Assembly: GCA_019637675.1 (NCBI GenBank)
Contig: JAHBVE010000001.1
Span: forward strand, 744,001 to 808,000
Reading direction: 5' to 3'
DNA from: Anaerolineales bacterium
Lineage (GTDB): Bacteria > Chloroflexota > Anaerolineae > Anaerolineales > UBA11579
Length of the DNA: 64,000 nt
Positions 1 through 7,189 of the stretch are shown piece by piece. Position numbers and translations under genes: made by a program. The notes under the pieces are model-generated. The model was not told where the DNA came from. It did not search any database and saw nothing but the letters and a program-made list of their open reading frames with translations. Positions within the stretch are counted from its first letter, which is position 1. Every line of letters begins with the position of its first letter.

Positions 1-94
1 AGAGCTTGGTGAACCCCTCGGTGTATTTCAGGGCTACGGCCCAGCAAACTTCAAACAACCCAGCAAGCAATAAGATGATCCAAACACCGGTCAT
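1..94 (-). CDS. sugE: Guanidinium exporter Gdx/SugE, small multidrug resistance family (partial, 5' end only)
   Basis: Only the first 31 codons are inside the window; the gene runs off the left edge. The translation begins [20 protein letters not shown] and continues with [11 protein letters not shown]. This matches the first transmembrane helix of SugE-type SMR proteins, including the essential membrane glutamate (E16 here, E13 in E. coli SugE) and the following GLKYT-like segment. SugE-type SMR proteins are now known as guanidinium/H+ antiporters (Gdx). A GGAGG ribosome site lies at 101-105, six bases before the ATG. The guanidine-III riboswitch directly upstream fits this substrate. The family call is firm although only the N-terminus is visible. 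Confidence 0.9.
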   Translation of the reverse strand, partial: MTGVWIILLLAGLFEVCWAVALKYTEGFTKL

Positions 95-96
95 AA

Positions 97-124
97 GACG
101 CCTCCAAACAAAAAAATTTGTTTG
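97..124 (-). promoter_or_regulatory. Hairpin and ribosome-binding site between riboswitch and sugE
   Basis: On the minus strand, CAAACAAA (124-117) can pair with TTTGTTTG (112-105) around a TTTT loop, immediately before the GAGG of the ribosome site. In addition GACG at 128-125, part of the riboswitch 3' strand, is complementary to CGTC at 100-97 just before the start codon. The two structures could compete, so that ligand binding frees the ribosome site. The pairings are seen; the switching mechanism is inferred. Confidence 0.5.
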
Positions 125-164
125 CGTCGTCTTGTCCTGACCGGGTACGGCGCGTCTCGTCCGG
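124..164 (-). ncRNA. Guanidine-III (ykkC-III) riboswitch aptamer
   Basis: Read on the minus strand, 164-124 contains the blocks CCGGACGAG, GCGCCGTACCCGG, TCAGGACAAGACG and a 3' terminal ACGC. These match in order and spacing the conserved core of the ykkC-III class, as recalled from the Thermobifida fusca aptamer. The 3' strand ACGACGC should pair with GCGCCGT; here one C-A mismatch interrupts that helix. The aptamer ends 29 bases before the sugE start codon. The class binds free guanidinium and typically turns on exporters of this family. No search was run; the identification rests on motif recall. Confidence 0.9.
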
Positions 165-209
165 GTGTTGCTTTGAGAATACAGCGGCTAGCTTAACCCC
201 AGGTGAACA

Positions 210-3200
210 CTAGCGCACCAGCATGCGGCTTACCACCACCGCTTCGGTGGGGGTGGCGCCGGCAATCTCTTTGCCGGCCATGCCTTGATACACCAGGATC
301 TTGCTGCCTTCTTTGGTGAACTTCTTGTTCACCAAAGCTTGCCCGGTCAGCGTGCCTTCGCTATCCAGCGAGCAGCTGGTGACCTCGCCGATGCGCTTGC
401 CGTCGGCGTCCGTGACCGGGTCGCCCTGGTGAGCGATGCGCACGCCCTGCGGCAAGCGGAAGCGGGCCACTTCGCGTTTGCGCTCTGCTTCCTGCTCCAG
501 GAAGACGTCACGACCCACGAACCACGGCTTGTAGGTCTTGACGAAGGCGCGGAAGCCGGAGTGGCCCACGCCCAGGTTGAGCGGGCCGGCCAGCTCATGC
601 CCATACAGGGGCAGGCCGGCTTCGATGCGCAGCGAGTCGCGGGCCGCCAAGCCGCACGGCTTGAGGCCGTGCTTGGCGCCGGCGGCCAGCAGTGCATCCC
701 ACAAGGCCAAAGCCTTGTCGGGATGCACGAACAGCTCGAACGAGACTGGCTCACCGGTGTAACCGGTGCGCGAGAGGATGAGGTCAAAGCCGCCCAGTTT
801 CACTTTGGCGACGCCGAAGCGTTTGAGCTTGCGGATGGTTTGCTTGTCGGCCGCATTGGCGCCCAATGCCAGCAAGACCTTGCGAGACTTGGGGCCTTGC
901 AGCGCCAGGTCCACGCGCTGGTCCTTGCCGCTGCTGGCGTCGCGCAGGTTGCGCAGCCGGGCGCCGCGGCCCAGCACCAGGGCGCCGGGCTGCTGCGCGT
1001 CCACCAGCACCGCGCCGGCTTGCACCGCGGTGAGCCAGGCCCAGTTCTTGTCGTCGTTGGCGGCGTTCACTACCACCAGGTAATGCTGCTCAGCCATGCG
1101 ATAAACGATCAGGTCATCCAGCACATTGGCGTCGGCATCCATGAAATGGGTGTAGATCGACATACCCACGGGCAGGCTGGCAATGTCGTTGCCGCACACC
1201 GAGTCGAGGAAGCTGGCCGCCTGCAGGCCGCTCACATCGTATACGCCCATGTGGGTGACATCGAACAGGCCGGCGGCCGTGCGCACGGCGGCATGCTCCT
1301 CACGCACGGAGCTGTAGCGCAGCGGCATGTCCCAGCCGGCGAACGGAACGATCTTGGCGCCCAGCGCCACATGCGCATCGTACAAGCCCGTGCGTTTGAT
1401 GGCTGCCTCGGCAGGCTCATGCCAATCGAACTTGGGCAACGCCTTGGCTTTGGACTTGCCAATGCCGAAGTAGAACGGCTTGTCGGCTGGGGCGGCTTTG
1501 CCCGCTGGCGCAGCCAGCTTGAGCTTGGACTCGCGCACGGTCACCGGGCCGGGCGCCTTGCGCTGGAGATCGGCCGGGTCGATGGTCACATACCCATCCG
1601 AGAGGGCGCGCAGCCAGGCGGTCGCCAGCCCAAACTGAGCCCGTTTCACGCCTAGCAGGTAGCCGCCGCCTGGCAGGGCTTTGATGCTGCCATGTACATC
1701 GCCCTTGGGTGTGTGCATCAAGCAGGCGGCGCCTTTGCCGGCGGATTCGATATCGCTGGCGATGGCCATGTTGAGTAGGACCGTGGCTTGCGGGCCGTGT
1801 ACCTCAATGCCGATCCATGCGCCTTTGGCTTTGGGCTTGTCGTCTATATAGTAGAAGTGCGGATAGCCACTCGAGGTGGCTTTGAAATCGATGCCGGCTT
1901 TCTCCGCCAAGGCGCGGGTGCGCAGCTTGGCATCCTCCAGCACGGCGAAGTCCACCTTGGCGCGCTGGCTCAGGCTGGTCTCGCTGCGGTCACGGTAGGG
2001 CACGCAGGCCAGCAGCACATCGGCGATGATGTCGGCCAGTTGGCGGCTTTCCTTCTCTTTGAAGCCGCGCTGCGTGATCCACGGCGTGCCCAGGCGCAGA
2101 CCGGAAGGGTTCATGGCGCCGCGGTCACCCGGGATGGTGTTGCGGTTGACCACGATGCCGGCAATATCGAGAATGCGGGCGGCCATGTCGCCCGAGAGGG
2201 TGGTGCCGTCCGGCCCGGTCACGGCTTTGCAATCAACATTGGTGAGGTGGCTCTGCGTGCCGCCGAAGGGGATGCGGAAGCCGCGCTTCTGCAACTGCTC
2301 GCTGAGCGCCACGGCGTTCTTGATCACCTGGGCCTGCAGCTGCTTGAATTCCTTGCTCTGGGCGATCTTGAAAGTGAGCGCCAGCCCGCCGAATACGTTG
2401 ACATGCGGGCCGCCTTGCTCCCCAGGGAACACAGCCCGGTCGATCAGCTCGGCCAGCTTTTTGTCGGTGGTCATGATGATGGCCCCGCGTGGGCCGTTGA
2501 GGGTCTTATGGGTGGTGGAGGTCACCACATGGGCGTGCCCGATCGGCGAGGGGTACACGCCGGCGGCTACCAGGCCGGCCACATGGGCAATATCGGTCAG
2601 CAGGTAGGCGCCGACCGCGTCGGCGATCTGGCGCAGGCGTGCCCAATCTGCTGGCCACGGATACGACGAGAAGCCGCCGATGATCATCTTGGGCTTGTGC
2701 TCGCGGGCCAGCGCTTCGACTTGGTCATAGTCGATGCGCTCGCTGACCGGGTCCACGGAGTAGTGCACGATGTTGTAATACTTGCCTGAGCGGTTGACCG
2801 GCGCACCGTGTGAGAGGTGGCCGCCGTGCAGCAGGTTCATGCCCATCACGGTGTCGCCAGGTTTCACCAGGGCGTGGTACACGGCGTTGTTGGCCGGGCC
2901 GCCCGAGAGTGCTTGTACGTTGACATAGATCTGGTCAGCCGTGACGCCGTTGGCGGCAAACGCCTCGGCGCAGCGGCGGCGGGCCAGCGCTTCGATGGCG
3001 TCGGCGTACTCCACGCCCTTGTAGTAGCGCGGGTCAGAGTTGCGGCGGTAGTGCGCCAGCCGCGCCTCGTGGTCGAGGATCTCGTCCTCGCTCATCCAGC
3101 GGCTGGCTTCGTCGGGGTAGCCCTCGGCATACAAGTTGCCAAAGGCGGAAGACAGCGCCTCGCGCACCGCCAGCGGGGCGGTGCTCTCGCTGGCGATCAG

Positions 3201-3326
3201 GGTCAGCTTGCGGTACTGGCGCTCGGCCTCGAGTTGGTTCAGCTCATATACGGCCGGATCCAGCTGGGCCAAAGTGCCGCGGAAAAGGAAGTCTTTGGGG
3301 GACGGTTTGGACTTTTTGGTCGCCAT
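210..3326 (-). CDS. glyA-gcvT: Fused serine hydroxymethyltransferase / glycine-cleavage T protein (aminomethyltransferase)
   Basis: A 1038-residue fusion of two one-carbon enzymes. Residues about 20-470 are SHMT (serine + THF to glycine + 5,10-methylene-THF): LIASES near 43-48, DIAHVAGL at 245-252, and the PLP lysine K274 in STTHKTLNGPRG. Residues about 645-1038 are GcvT, the T protein that takes the methylamine group from lipoyl-H protein and makes methylene-THF (FAGWDMPLRY, FDVTHMG, SRTGYTGEP, GLAARDSLRIEAG). The roughly 175-residue connector is not just a linker: around 510-560 it contains GPQATVLLNMAIASDIE and MHTPKGDV, resembling the GcvT folate-domain start, so it may be a second, degenerate GcvT-like piece. 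Normal SHMT is about 420 and GcvT about 365 residues. No other gcv genes are in the window. Confidence 0.93.
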   Translation of the reverse strand: MATKKSKPSPKDFLFRGTLAQLDPAVYELNQLEAERQYRKLTLIASESTAPLAVREALSSAFGNLYAEGYPDEASRWMSEDEILDHEARLAHYRRNSDPRYYKGVEYADAIEALARRRCAEAFAANGVTADQIYVNVQALSGGPANNAVYHALVKPGDTVMGMNLLHGGHLSHGAPVNRSGKYYNIVHYSVDPVSERIDYDQVEALAREHKPKMIIGGFSSYPWPADWARLRQIADAVGAYLLTDIAHVAGLVAAGVYPSPIGHAHVVTSTTHKTLNGPRGAIIMTTDKKLAELIDRAVFPGEQGGPHVNVFGGLALTFKIAQSKEFKQLQAQVIKNAVALSEQLQKRGFRIPFGGTQSHLTNVDCKAVTGPDGTTLSGDMAARILDIAGIVVNRNTIPGDRGAMNPSGLRLGTPWITQRGFKEKESRQLADIIADVLLACVPYRDRSETSLSQRAKVDFAVLEDAKLRTRALAEKAGIDFKATSSGYPHFYYIDDKPKAKGAWIGIEVHGPQATVLLNMAIASDIESAGKGAACLMHTPKGDVHGSIKALPGGGYLLGVKRAQFGLATAWLRALSDGYVTIDPADLQRKAPGPVTVRESKLKLAAPAGKAAPADKPFYFGIGKSKAKALPKFDWHEPAEAAIKRTGLYDAHVALGAKIVPFAGWDMPLRYSSVREEHAAVRTAAGLFDVTHMGVYDVSGLQAASFLDSVCGNDIASLPVGMSIYTHFMDADANVLDDLIVYRMAEQHYLVVVNAANDDKNWAWLTAVQAGAVLVDAQQPGALVLGRGARLRNLRDASSGKDQRVDLALQGPKSRKVLLALGANAADKQTIRKLKRFGVAKVKLGGFDLILSRTGYTGEPVSFELFVHPDKALALWDALLAAGAKHGLKPCGLAARDSLRIEAGLPLYGHELAGPLNLGVGHSGFRAFVKTYKPWFVGRDVFLEQEAERKREVARFRLPQGVRIAHQGDPVTDADGKRIGEVTSCSLDSEGTLTGQALVNKKFTKEGSKILVYQGMAGKEIAGATPTEAVVVSRMLVR

Positions 3327-3430
3327 ATCTTCTTTTTGTGGTGGTCAGGGGTCAGCAGTGGAATTGTATCAGCGCTTGACGAAGGGCTTCTAAGTGCGAT
3401 AGGCTGAGTATGTATCAGAGCGGAGGGTTC

Positions 3431-3895
3431 ATGGTCAGCAGCAAGGCAAAAACCGTCACGGAGTATCTAAAAGAACTGCCAGAAGAGCGGCGCAAGGCGA
3501 TCAGCACAGTGCGCAAGGTCATACTGGAGAATCTGCCCAAAGGCTTTGAAGAGGGAATGACGTTCGGGATGATCACGTACTACATTCCGCTCAAGGATTT
3601 CCCGGAAACCTACAACGGCCAGCCATTAGGCATAGCAGCCTTGGCCTCCCAGAAGAATTACATGGCTGTTTATCTGAACAATATCTACAGCGAGCCTGCG
3701 ACTACAAAGTGGTTCATGAAACGCTATGAGGCCACTGGCAAGCGGATGGACATAGGCAAATCCTGCGTGCGCTTCAGGAAGCTGGAAGACTTGCCGCTGG
3801 ATCTGATCGGGGAGGCCGTGGCGATGAATTCCAAGGAAAAGCTGCTTGAAATGTACGTGGATGCTCGCACATCTTCGGAGCGAGCCAAGAAGTAG
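3431..3895 (+). CDS. DUF1801 (YdhG-like) domain protein
   Basis: The 154-residue product starts at the ATG at 3431, chosen because GGAGGG at 3421-3426 gives good spacing; an in-frame ATG at 3410 has no such site. The pattern YLKELPEERRKAISTVRKVI, then EEGMTFGMITYYIP, a central YMAVYLNN and the C-terminal GKSCVRFRKLEDLPLDLI is that of DUF1801 proteins, a small alpha/beta fold of unclear biochemical function. A promoter-like TTGACG lies at 3375-3380. It is divergent from the GlyA-GcvT gene, about 100 bases away, and seems to be monocistronic. Confidence 0.8.
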   Translation: MVSSKAKTVTEYLKELPEERRKAISTVRKVILENLPKGFEEGMTFGMITYYIPLKDFPETYNGQPLGIAALASQKNYMAVYLNNIYSEPATTKWFMKRYEATGKRMDIGKSCVRFRKLEDLPLDLIGEAVAMNSKEKLLEMYVDARTSSERAKK

Positions 3896-4256
3896 CGAGG
3901 TAACCTCCGCTACAAGGCGAGAGTATAGATAGCGCTCATTCGTTTTTTGTGATCTTTGTCTTTTGTGGCTAAAGGTTAAAAGAAAACGCCGGAGCAATCA
4001 GGGCTAGTCTTTTTGCCTAACCAGTTCGCCTCTGGCCGGGCTACTTCTTGACTTGCCTACCAGCTTCGCCTGTTCTGGTGACCGCACCGGCCACACTGTC
4101 AAACGGCTGCGGCCCTTTTTCTGGCCGTCCCACCACCGTTAGTGTCGGCGATTTCGCTGGGAACTGCTCCGACGTTTCTTTGACCCTAGAATACGGCAGG
4201 CGGCCAGGCGGGGCAGGTGTCGAATGTCCCGTGTCGGCAGGCTAAATGTCCCGGGG
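3896..4256. other. Non-coding stretch with paired AATGTCCCG motifs
   Basis: I see no credible gene in these 361 bases; a 65-codon TTG-started frame at 4048-4245 has no ribosome site and no recognisable protein. The right end holds two copies of AATGTCCCG (about 4222-4230 and 4244-4252) separated by 13 bases. This resembles the ends of IS481-type insertion sequences, so the stretch may be the relic of an element, but no transposase is left. Confidence 0.35.
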
Positions 4257-4466
4257 CTATTCGTTGAGGGGGCGCTTGAGCACTACTGAGAACTCGCCGC
4301 TGAGCGAGCCGGAGCGGGTGACGAGTTGCCAGCCATCGGCAATCATCCCCTTGACGTACTGATAAGGGTCAGGATTATGAGGGTCAGCGGGGGGCAGCAG
4401 TTCGCCATCCACCAGCTCAACCTCGCCGTGCGTGATCTTCAGCTCTAGATATTCCCACTTTTGCAT
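4257..4466 (-). CDS. Small hypothetical protein
   Basis: A 69-residue protein beginning MQKWEYLELKI, with DGWQLVTRSGSLSGEFSVVLKR at its end. The opening KWEYLEL plus a later GWQLV resembles the DUF4177 family of small single-domain proteins of unknown role, but the match is weak. An in-frame ATG at 4490 was not used because it lies inside a TATAAT sequence (4494-4489, minus strand), which would instead put the transcript start upstream of the ATG at 4466. It ends against the non-coding stretch to the left. Confidence 0.5.
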   Translation of the reverse strand: MQKWEYLELKITHGEVELVDGELLPPADPHNPDPYQYVKGMIADGWQLVTRSGSLSGEFSVVLKRPLNE

Positions 4467-4552
4467 GGCGGTTTGCCCGTGTTTAGGCATTATACAACGA
4501 AGGCCACTTTGCGCTGCCCAGAGCGGCAGCGCACTTGTTCGGCTTCTGACGC

Positions 4553-4584
4553 AAAAACCCGGCGCATGTGCGCCGGGTTTTTTA
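4553..4584 (-). terminator. Terminator of tRNA-Val(UAC)
   Basis: ACCCGGCGCA (4557-4566) and TGCGCCGGGT (4569-4578) form a 10-bp GC-rich stem with a 2-base loop. A-runs and T-runs flank it on both sides, so it could end transcripts from either direction. On the minus strand it directly follows the tRNA. Confidence 0.85.
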
Positions 4585-4585
4585 G

Positions 4586-4659
4586 TGGGCGAGATAGGAC
4601 TCGAACCTACGACATCTTCCTTGTAAGGGAAGCGCTCTAACCAACTGAGCTACTCGCCC
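4586..4659 (-). tRNA. tRNA-Val (anticodon UAC)
   Basis: The minus strand folds as a 74-base tRNA: acceptor GGGCGAG/CTCGCCC, D arm with AGCTCAGTTGGTTAGAGC, anticodon stem CTTCC/GGAAG around loop CTTACAA (anticodon TAC), and T loop GGTTCGAATCC. The discriminator base is A. The CCA end is not encoded. It reads GUA and related Val codons. Confidence 0.95.
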
Positions 4660-4720
4660 ATGCCTGACAGCCTTGCAATGAAGGTTGCAGAATTGATTAT
4701 ATCTGCAAAAAACTTTGTGC

Positions 4721-4733
4721 TATAGTCTGCCCT
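4721..4733 (+). promoter_or_regulatory. -10 box placing an rpiR start at +1 (leaderless)
   Basis: TATAGT at 4721-4726 is followed by seven bases and then the ATG at 4734, so the predicted transcript starts within a base of the start codon. There is no purine-rich ribosome site. A -35 box is not clear. Confidence 0.5.
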
Positions 4734-5579
4734 ATGCCTTCCGGCACTTACGCTGACCGCATTCGGGAGGCGCGCCCGCGCCTCTCCAAGAGCTTCCAGC
4801 GGCTTGCAGATTATATATTAGATTCATACGTGCAGGCCGCCTTGCTCACCGCCTCAGAGCTTGCTCATGAAGTGGACGTGGATGCTGCCACCGTGGTGCG
4901 CTTTGCCCAATCGCTGAATTATTCCGGCTTCCCCGCGCTGCAAGATGAGATCAAAGCCCGCGTACTGCAGGAGCTGTTGCTGCAGCAGAAGGTTGAGCCG
5001 AAGGCCGACAGCCTGCGCGGCTTGACCGACCGGGCCTACAAGGATCTGGCGGATGCGATCGAGCGTGCCCGCCGCCTGCTGGATGCCGCCCCGTTGGAGA
5101 GCTTGCTGGCCGCGCTCAGCAAAGCCAAGCGCGTGTTCGTGCTCAGCGACGCGGCCGCCGCACCCAGCGCCGGCGATCTGCTCAGCCATCTGCAATCGAT
5201 CGGTCTGCTGGCCTATCGTCTGCCCATCGAGGAGCAGGGGCTGGCGGCTGGGTTGGCCCTGGCCAGCGAAGGTGACTTGCTGATGGCGCTGGATGCGTAC
5301 AACAGCACCCCGCTGCTGCCGCTGGCCGTGGCGCAAGCCAAGGCCAGCGGGTTGCACACCACCGTGGTGGTAGGCGGCGCATCCTATGATGCCGCCCGCA
5401 AAGCGGATGTGGTGCTGGAAGTGCCGCGCCAGGAAGACAGCCAGCAGGCCGTGAACTTTGTCATGGCCGCCCTGGTCAATGCGCTGGGCCAGGCGTTGCG
5501 CTGGCGCTTTGCCGAGCGCCACAAAGAGATGCAAGCCAAGACCGATAAGCTTTTGCGCCGTTTGGCGCGTGCAAACTAG
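4734..5579 (+). CDS. MurR/RpiR-family transcriptional regulator
   Basis: 281 residues with the two-domain layout of the family. An N-terminal HTH_6 winged helix occupies about residues 5-80 (SKSFQRLADYILDSY, then ASELAHEVDVDAATVVRFAQ as the recognition region). A C-terminal SIS sugar-phosphate-binding domain occupies about 105-260 (LSKAKRVFVLSDAAAA, VVGGASYDAARKADVVLEVP). Such proteins usually sense a phosphosugar and control sugar catabolism. Here the next gene, nine bases downstream, is a fumarylacetoacetase-family enzyme and no sugar genes are near, so the effector is not predictable from context. The start appears leaderless, with a -10 box seven bases upstream. Confidence 0.85.
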   Translation: MPSGTYADRIREARPRLSKSFQRLADYILDSYVQAALLTASELAHEVDVDAATVVRFAQSLNYSGFPALQDEIKARVLQELLLQQKVEPKADSLRGLTDRAYKDLADAIERARRLLDAAPLESLLAALSKAKRVFVLSDAAAAPSAGDLLSHLQSIGLLAYRLPIEEQGLAAGLALASEGDLLMALDAYNSTPLLPLAVAQAKASGLHTTVVVGGASYDAARKADVVLEVPRQEDSQQAVNFVMAALVNALGQALRWRFAERHKEMQAKTDKLLRRLARAN

Positions 5580-5588
5580 AGGAGAGCA

Positions 5589-6356
5589 ATGCGCATTATT
5601 CGATATCTGCAAGATGGGGAAGCTCGCTATGGGTGGGTGCTGGGCGACAAGGCCGGCACGATCGAGGGTGACCCGTATGGCGCGTTCCAGCGCGGCGAAG
5701 CCACCATCCCATTGGCGGAGCTCAAGTTGCTGCCCCCGGCACAGCCCAGCAAGATCATCTGCGTGGGCCGCAATTATGCCGACCATGCCAAAGAACTCGG
5801 CAACGAAGTGCCCGAGGTGCCGATGCTGTTCCTGAAGCCGCCCTCATCGCTGATTGCCCACGGCGAGACCATCATTCTGCCGCCGCAGACCCAGCAGCCG
5901 GAGCACGAAGCCGAGCTGGCCCTGGTGATCGGCAAGCGCGGCCGCTGGATCGAGCCGGATGCGGTGGGTGAGTATATTCTCGGCTACACCATTGCCAATG
6001 ACATTACGGCGCGGGATCTGCAGAAGCGTGATGGCCAGTGGACGCGTGGCAAGGGTTTCGACACCTTTTGTCCCTTTGGCCCCTGGATCGAAACCGATTT
6101 TGACCCGGCGGATGCGGTGGTTACCTGCACCGTGAATGGGGAGTTGCGCCAAATGGGCTCCACGCGCGACATGATCTTCTCGGTGCGCCAGTTGCTGGCC
6201 TATATTTCATCGGTGATGACGCTTGAGCCCGGTGACCTGGTGCTCACCGGGACCCCAGCTGGCGTAGGCCCGCTGAAGGATGGCGACGAGATCGTCACCA
6301 GTATCGAAGGGCTGGGCGAGCTGCGCAACACGGTGGCGGCCGAGCCGGTACGCTAG
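5589..6356 (+). CDS. Fumarylacetoacetate hydrolase family protein
   Basis: 255 residues of the FAH fold used by C-C bond hydrolases, decarboxylases and isomerases of 2-oxo acids. Seen: IICVGRNYADHAKELG (the YxxH loop), the metal ligands in EHEAELALVIGKRG, and the NDITARDLQKRDGQWTRGKG motif with the catalytic Asp. The C-terminus has the characteristic PGDLVLTGTPAGVGPL. A strong ribosome site (GAGGAG) precedes the ATG. It lies nine bases after the RpiR-type regulator and is probably cotranscribed and controlled by it. Likely substrates are acylpyruvates or aromatic ring-cleavage products; oxaloacetate decarboxylase activity is equally possible. Confidence 0.88.
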   Translation: MRIIRYLQDGEARYGWVLGDKAGTIEGDPYGAFQRGEATIPLAELKLLPPAQPSKIICVGRNYADHAKELGNEVPEVPMLFLKPPSSLIAHGETIILPPQTQQPEHEAELALVIGKRGRWIEPDAVGEYILGYTIANDITARDLQKRDGQWTRGKGFDTFCPFGPWIETDFDPADAVVTCTVNGELRQMGSTRDMIFSVRQLLAYISSVMTLEPGDLVLTGTPAGVGPLKDGDEIVTSIEGLGELRNTVAAEPVR

Positions 6357-6370
6357 GCGAGACCAACAAA

Positions 6371-6412
6371 AAAAAAGACGACCCGCAAGGGTCGTCTTTT
6401 TTTTTTTTTTGT
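6371..6412. terminator. Bidirectional terminator
   Basis: GACGACCC (6377-6384), a GCAA loop and GGGTCGTC (6389-6396) form a stem flanked by a long A-run to the left and a run of about 14 T to the right. It sits between the converging FAH gene and the small membrane protein gene and should stop both. Confidence 0.9.
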
Positions 6413-6425
6413 GGTTCTTCTGTGC

Positions 6426-6596
6426 TTAGAAGCCCTTGACAGCGTTGCCAGCGGCCAGAAGCGCCCAGCCAGCGACAGCCAGCCAGGTGGCGTAAGGAGC
6501 GGCGAAGGCCAGAATGCCCAGCGCGCCCAGCAAAGCAACAACAGCGAGGACGAGTGCAGCCCAGAATACCCATTGCTTGGGAGGAGTGAGTCTCAT
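6426..6596 (-). CDS. 56-residue membrane protein with two hydrophobic segments
   Basis: The protein starts MRLTPPKQWVFWAALVLAVV and is almost entirely hydrophobic. A first helix covers about residues 9-31 and a second about 34-51, followed by the short tail GNAVKGF. The ribosome site AAAGGAGG lies 12 bases before the ATG. It sits between two terminators, which supports a real independent transcript. I recall similar small proteins beginning with a KLTPPKQ-like motif in Anaerolineae, function unknown; this recall was not checked. Confidence 0.7.
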   Translation of the reverse strand: MRLTPPKQWVFWAALVLAVVALLGALGILAFAAPYATWLAVAGWALLAAGNAVKGF

Positions 6597-6666
6597 AATT
6601 AAAATTTGCCTCCTTTCCGTAGTCTCTGCACAAAAATGAGCAGGTGATTAATCCTACTATAAACAA

Positions 6667-6698
6667 AAAGACCGGACAAGTGATTGTCCGGTCTTTTT
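6667..6698 (-). terminator. Terminator of the YegP-like gene
   Basis: AGACCGGACA (6669-6678) and TGTCCGGTCT (6685-6694) form a 10-bp stem with T-runs on both strands. It lies just past the stop codon of the minus-strand DUF1508 gene. Confidence 0.85.
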
Positions 6699-6715
6699 TC
6701 TTGTGCAGATGCGAA

Positions 6716-7051
6716 CTAGCTCTTGTCTTCGACGGTTGCACCGCCAGCTACGCGCTTGACGGCATCCATGCCGCCTTTGCACTTGGCCGGCGAAGAGTAC
6801 ATCTCGCTGGTGCCGATGACGCGGTTGTTGGCGGCGCGCAGGTTGAAGTAGCTCTGGCCGTTCTTGGCCTTCTTCTCAACATAGTTGGCCATCTTGCCGG
6901 CGTGCTTCTTCACAGACTTGATGCCGCGCTTGGCGCTGTCTTTGGTGTTGTAGCGCTCGCTGTGCAGAATGGGCTCGCCATTGGTGCTGATGAGGTTGAA
7001 GCGGTATCCGCCTTTGCCCTTCTCGATCACAAACTTTGCTTTTGCTGCCAT
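6716..7051 (-). CDS. YegP-family protein, two DUF1508 repeats
   Basis: 111 residues made of two copies of the roughly 50-residue DUF1508 unit. The first is KFVIEKGKGGYRFNLIS with NGEPILHSERYNTKDSAKRGIKSV; the second is YVEKKAKNGQSYFNLRAANN with GTSEMYSSPAKCKGGMDAVKRV. The tandem layout is as in E. coli YegP. The biochemical role is unknown in the family. GGAGG precedes the ATG with normal spacing. It has its own terminator and seems monocistronic. Confidence 0.85.
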   Translation of the reverse strand: MAAKAKFVIEKGKGGYRFNLISTNGEPILHSERYNTKDSAKRGIKSVKKHAGKMANYVEKKAKNGQSYFNLRAANNRVIGTSEMYSSPAKCKGGMDAVKRVAGGATVEDKS

Positions 7052-7140
7052 AACTCAACTCCTCCAACGTGCTTGGATTTCTGTATGAGCAATCATGCGC
7101 CCACTTGGCGTCATTGTACAATGCCGCCGCTTTAAAATAA

Positions 7141-7170
7141 AGAGGCATCTGCGTATACGCAGATGCCTCT
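7141..7170 (-). terminator. Perfect 15-bp palindrome, terminator of the lipoprotein gene
   Basis: AGAGGCATCTGCGTA pairs perfectly with TACGCAGATGCCTCT. On the minus strand it is followed by TTTATTTTA. It lies 20 bases beyond the stop codon of the lipoprotein gene. Confidence 0.8.
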
Positions 7171-7189
7171 TGTTGTTCAAGGTTGATTG

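Noticed and set aside
285-1655. Long open frame (456 codons) on the plus strand opposite GlyA-GcvT
   Set aside because: It is antisense to two well-conserved enzyme domains, has no ribosome site and shows low-complexity composition typical of mirrored GC-rich codons.
3327-3409. Possible glycine riboswitch upstream of GlyA-GcvT
   Set aside because: Only about 80 bases are available and none of the conserved glycine aptamer blocks is seen.
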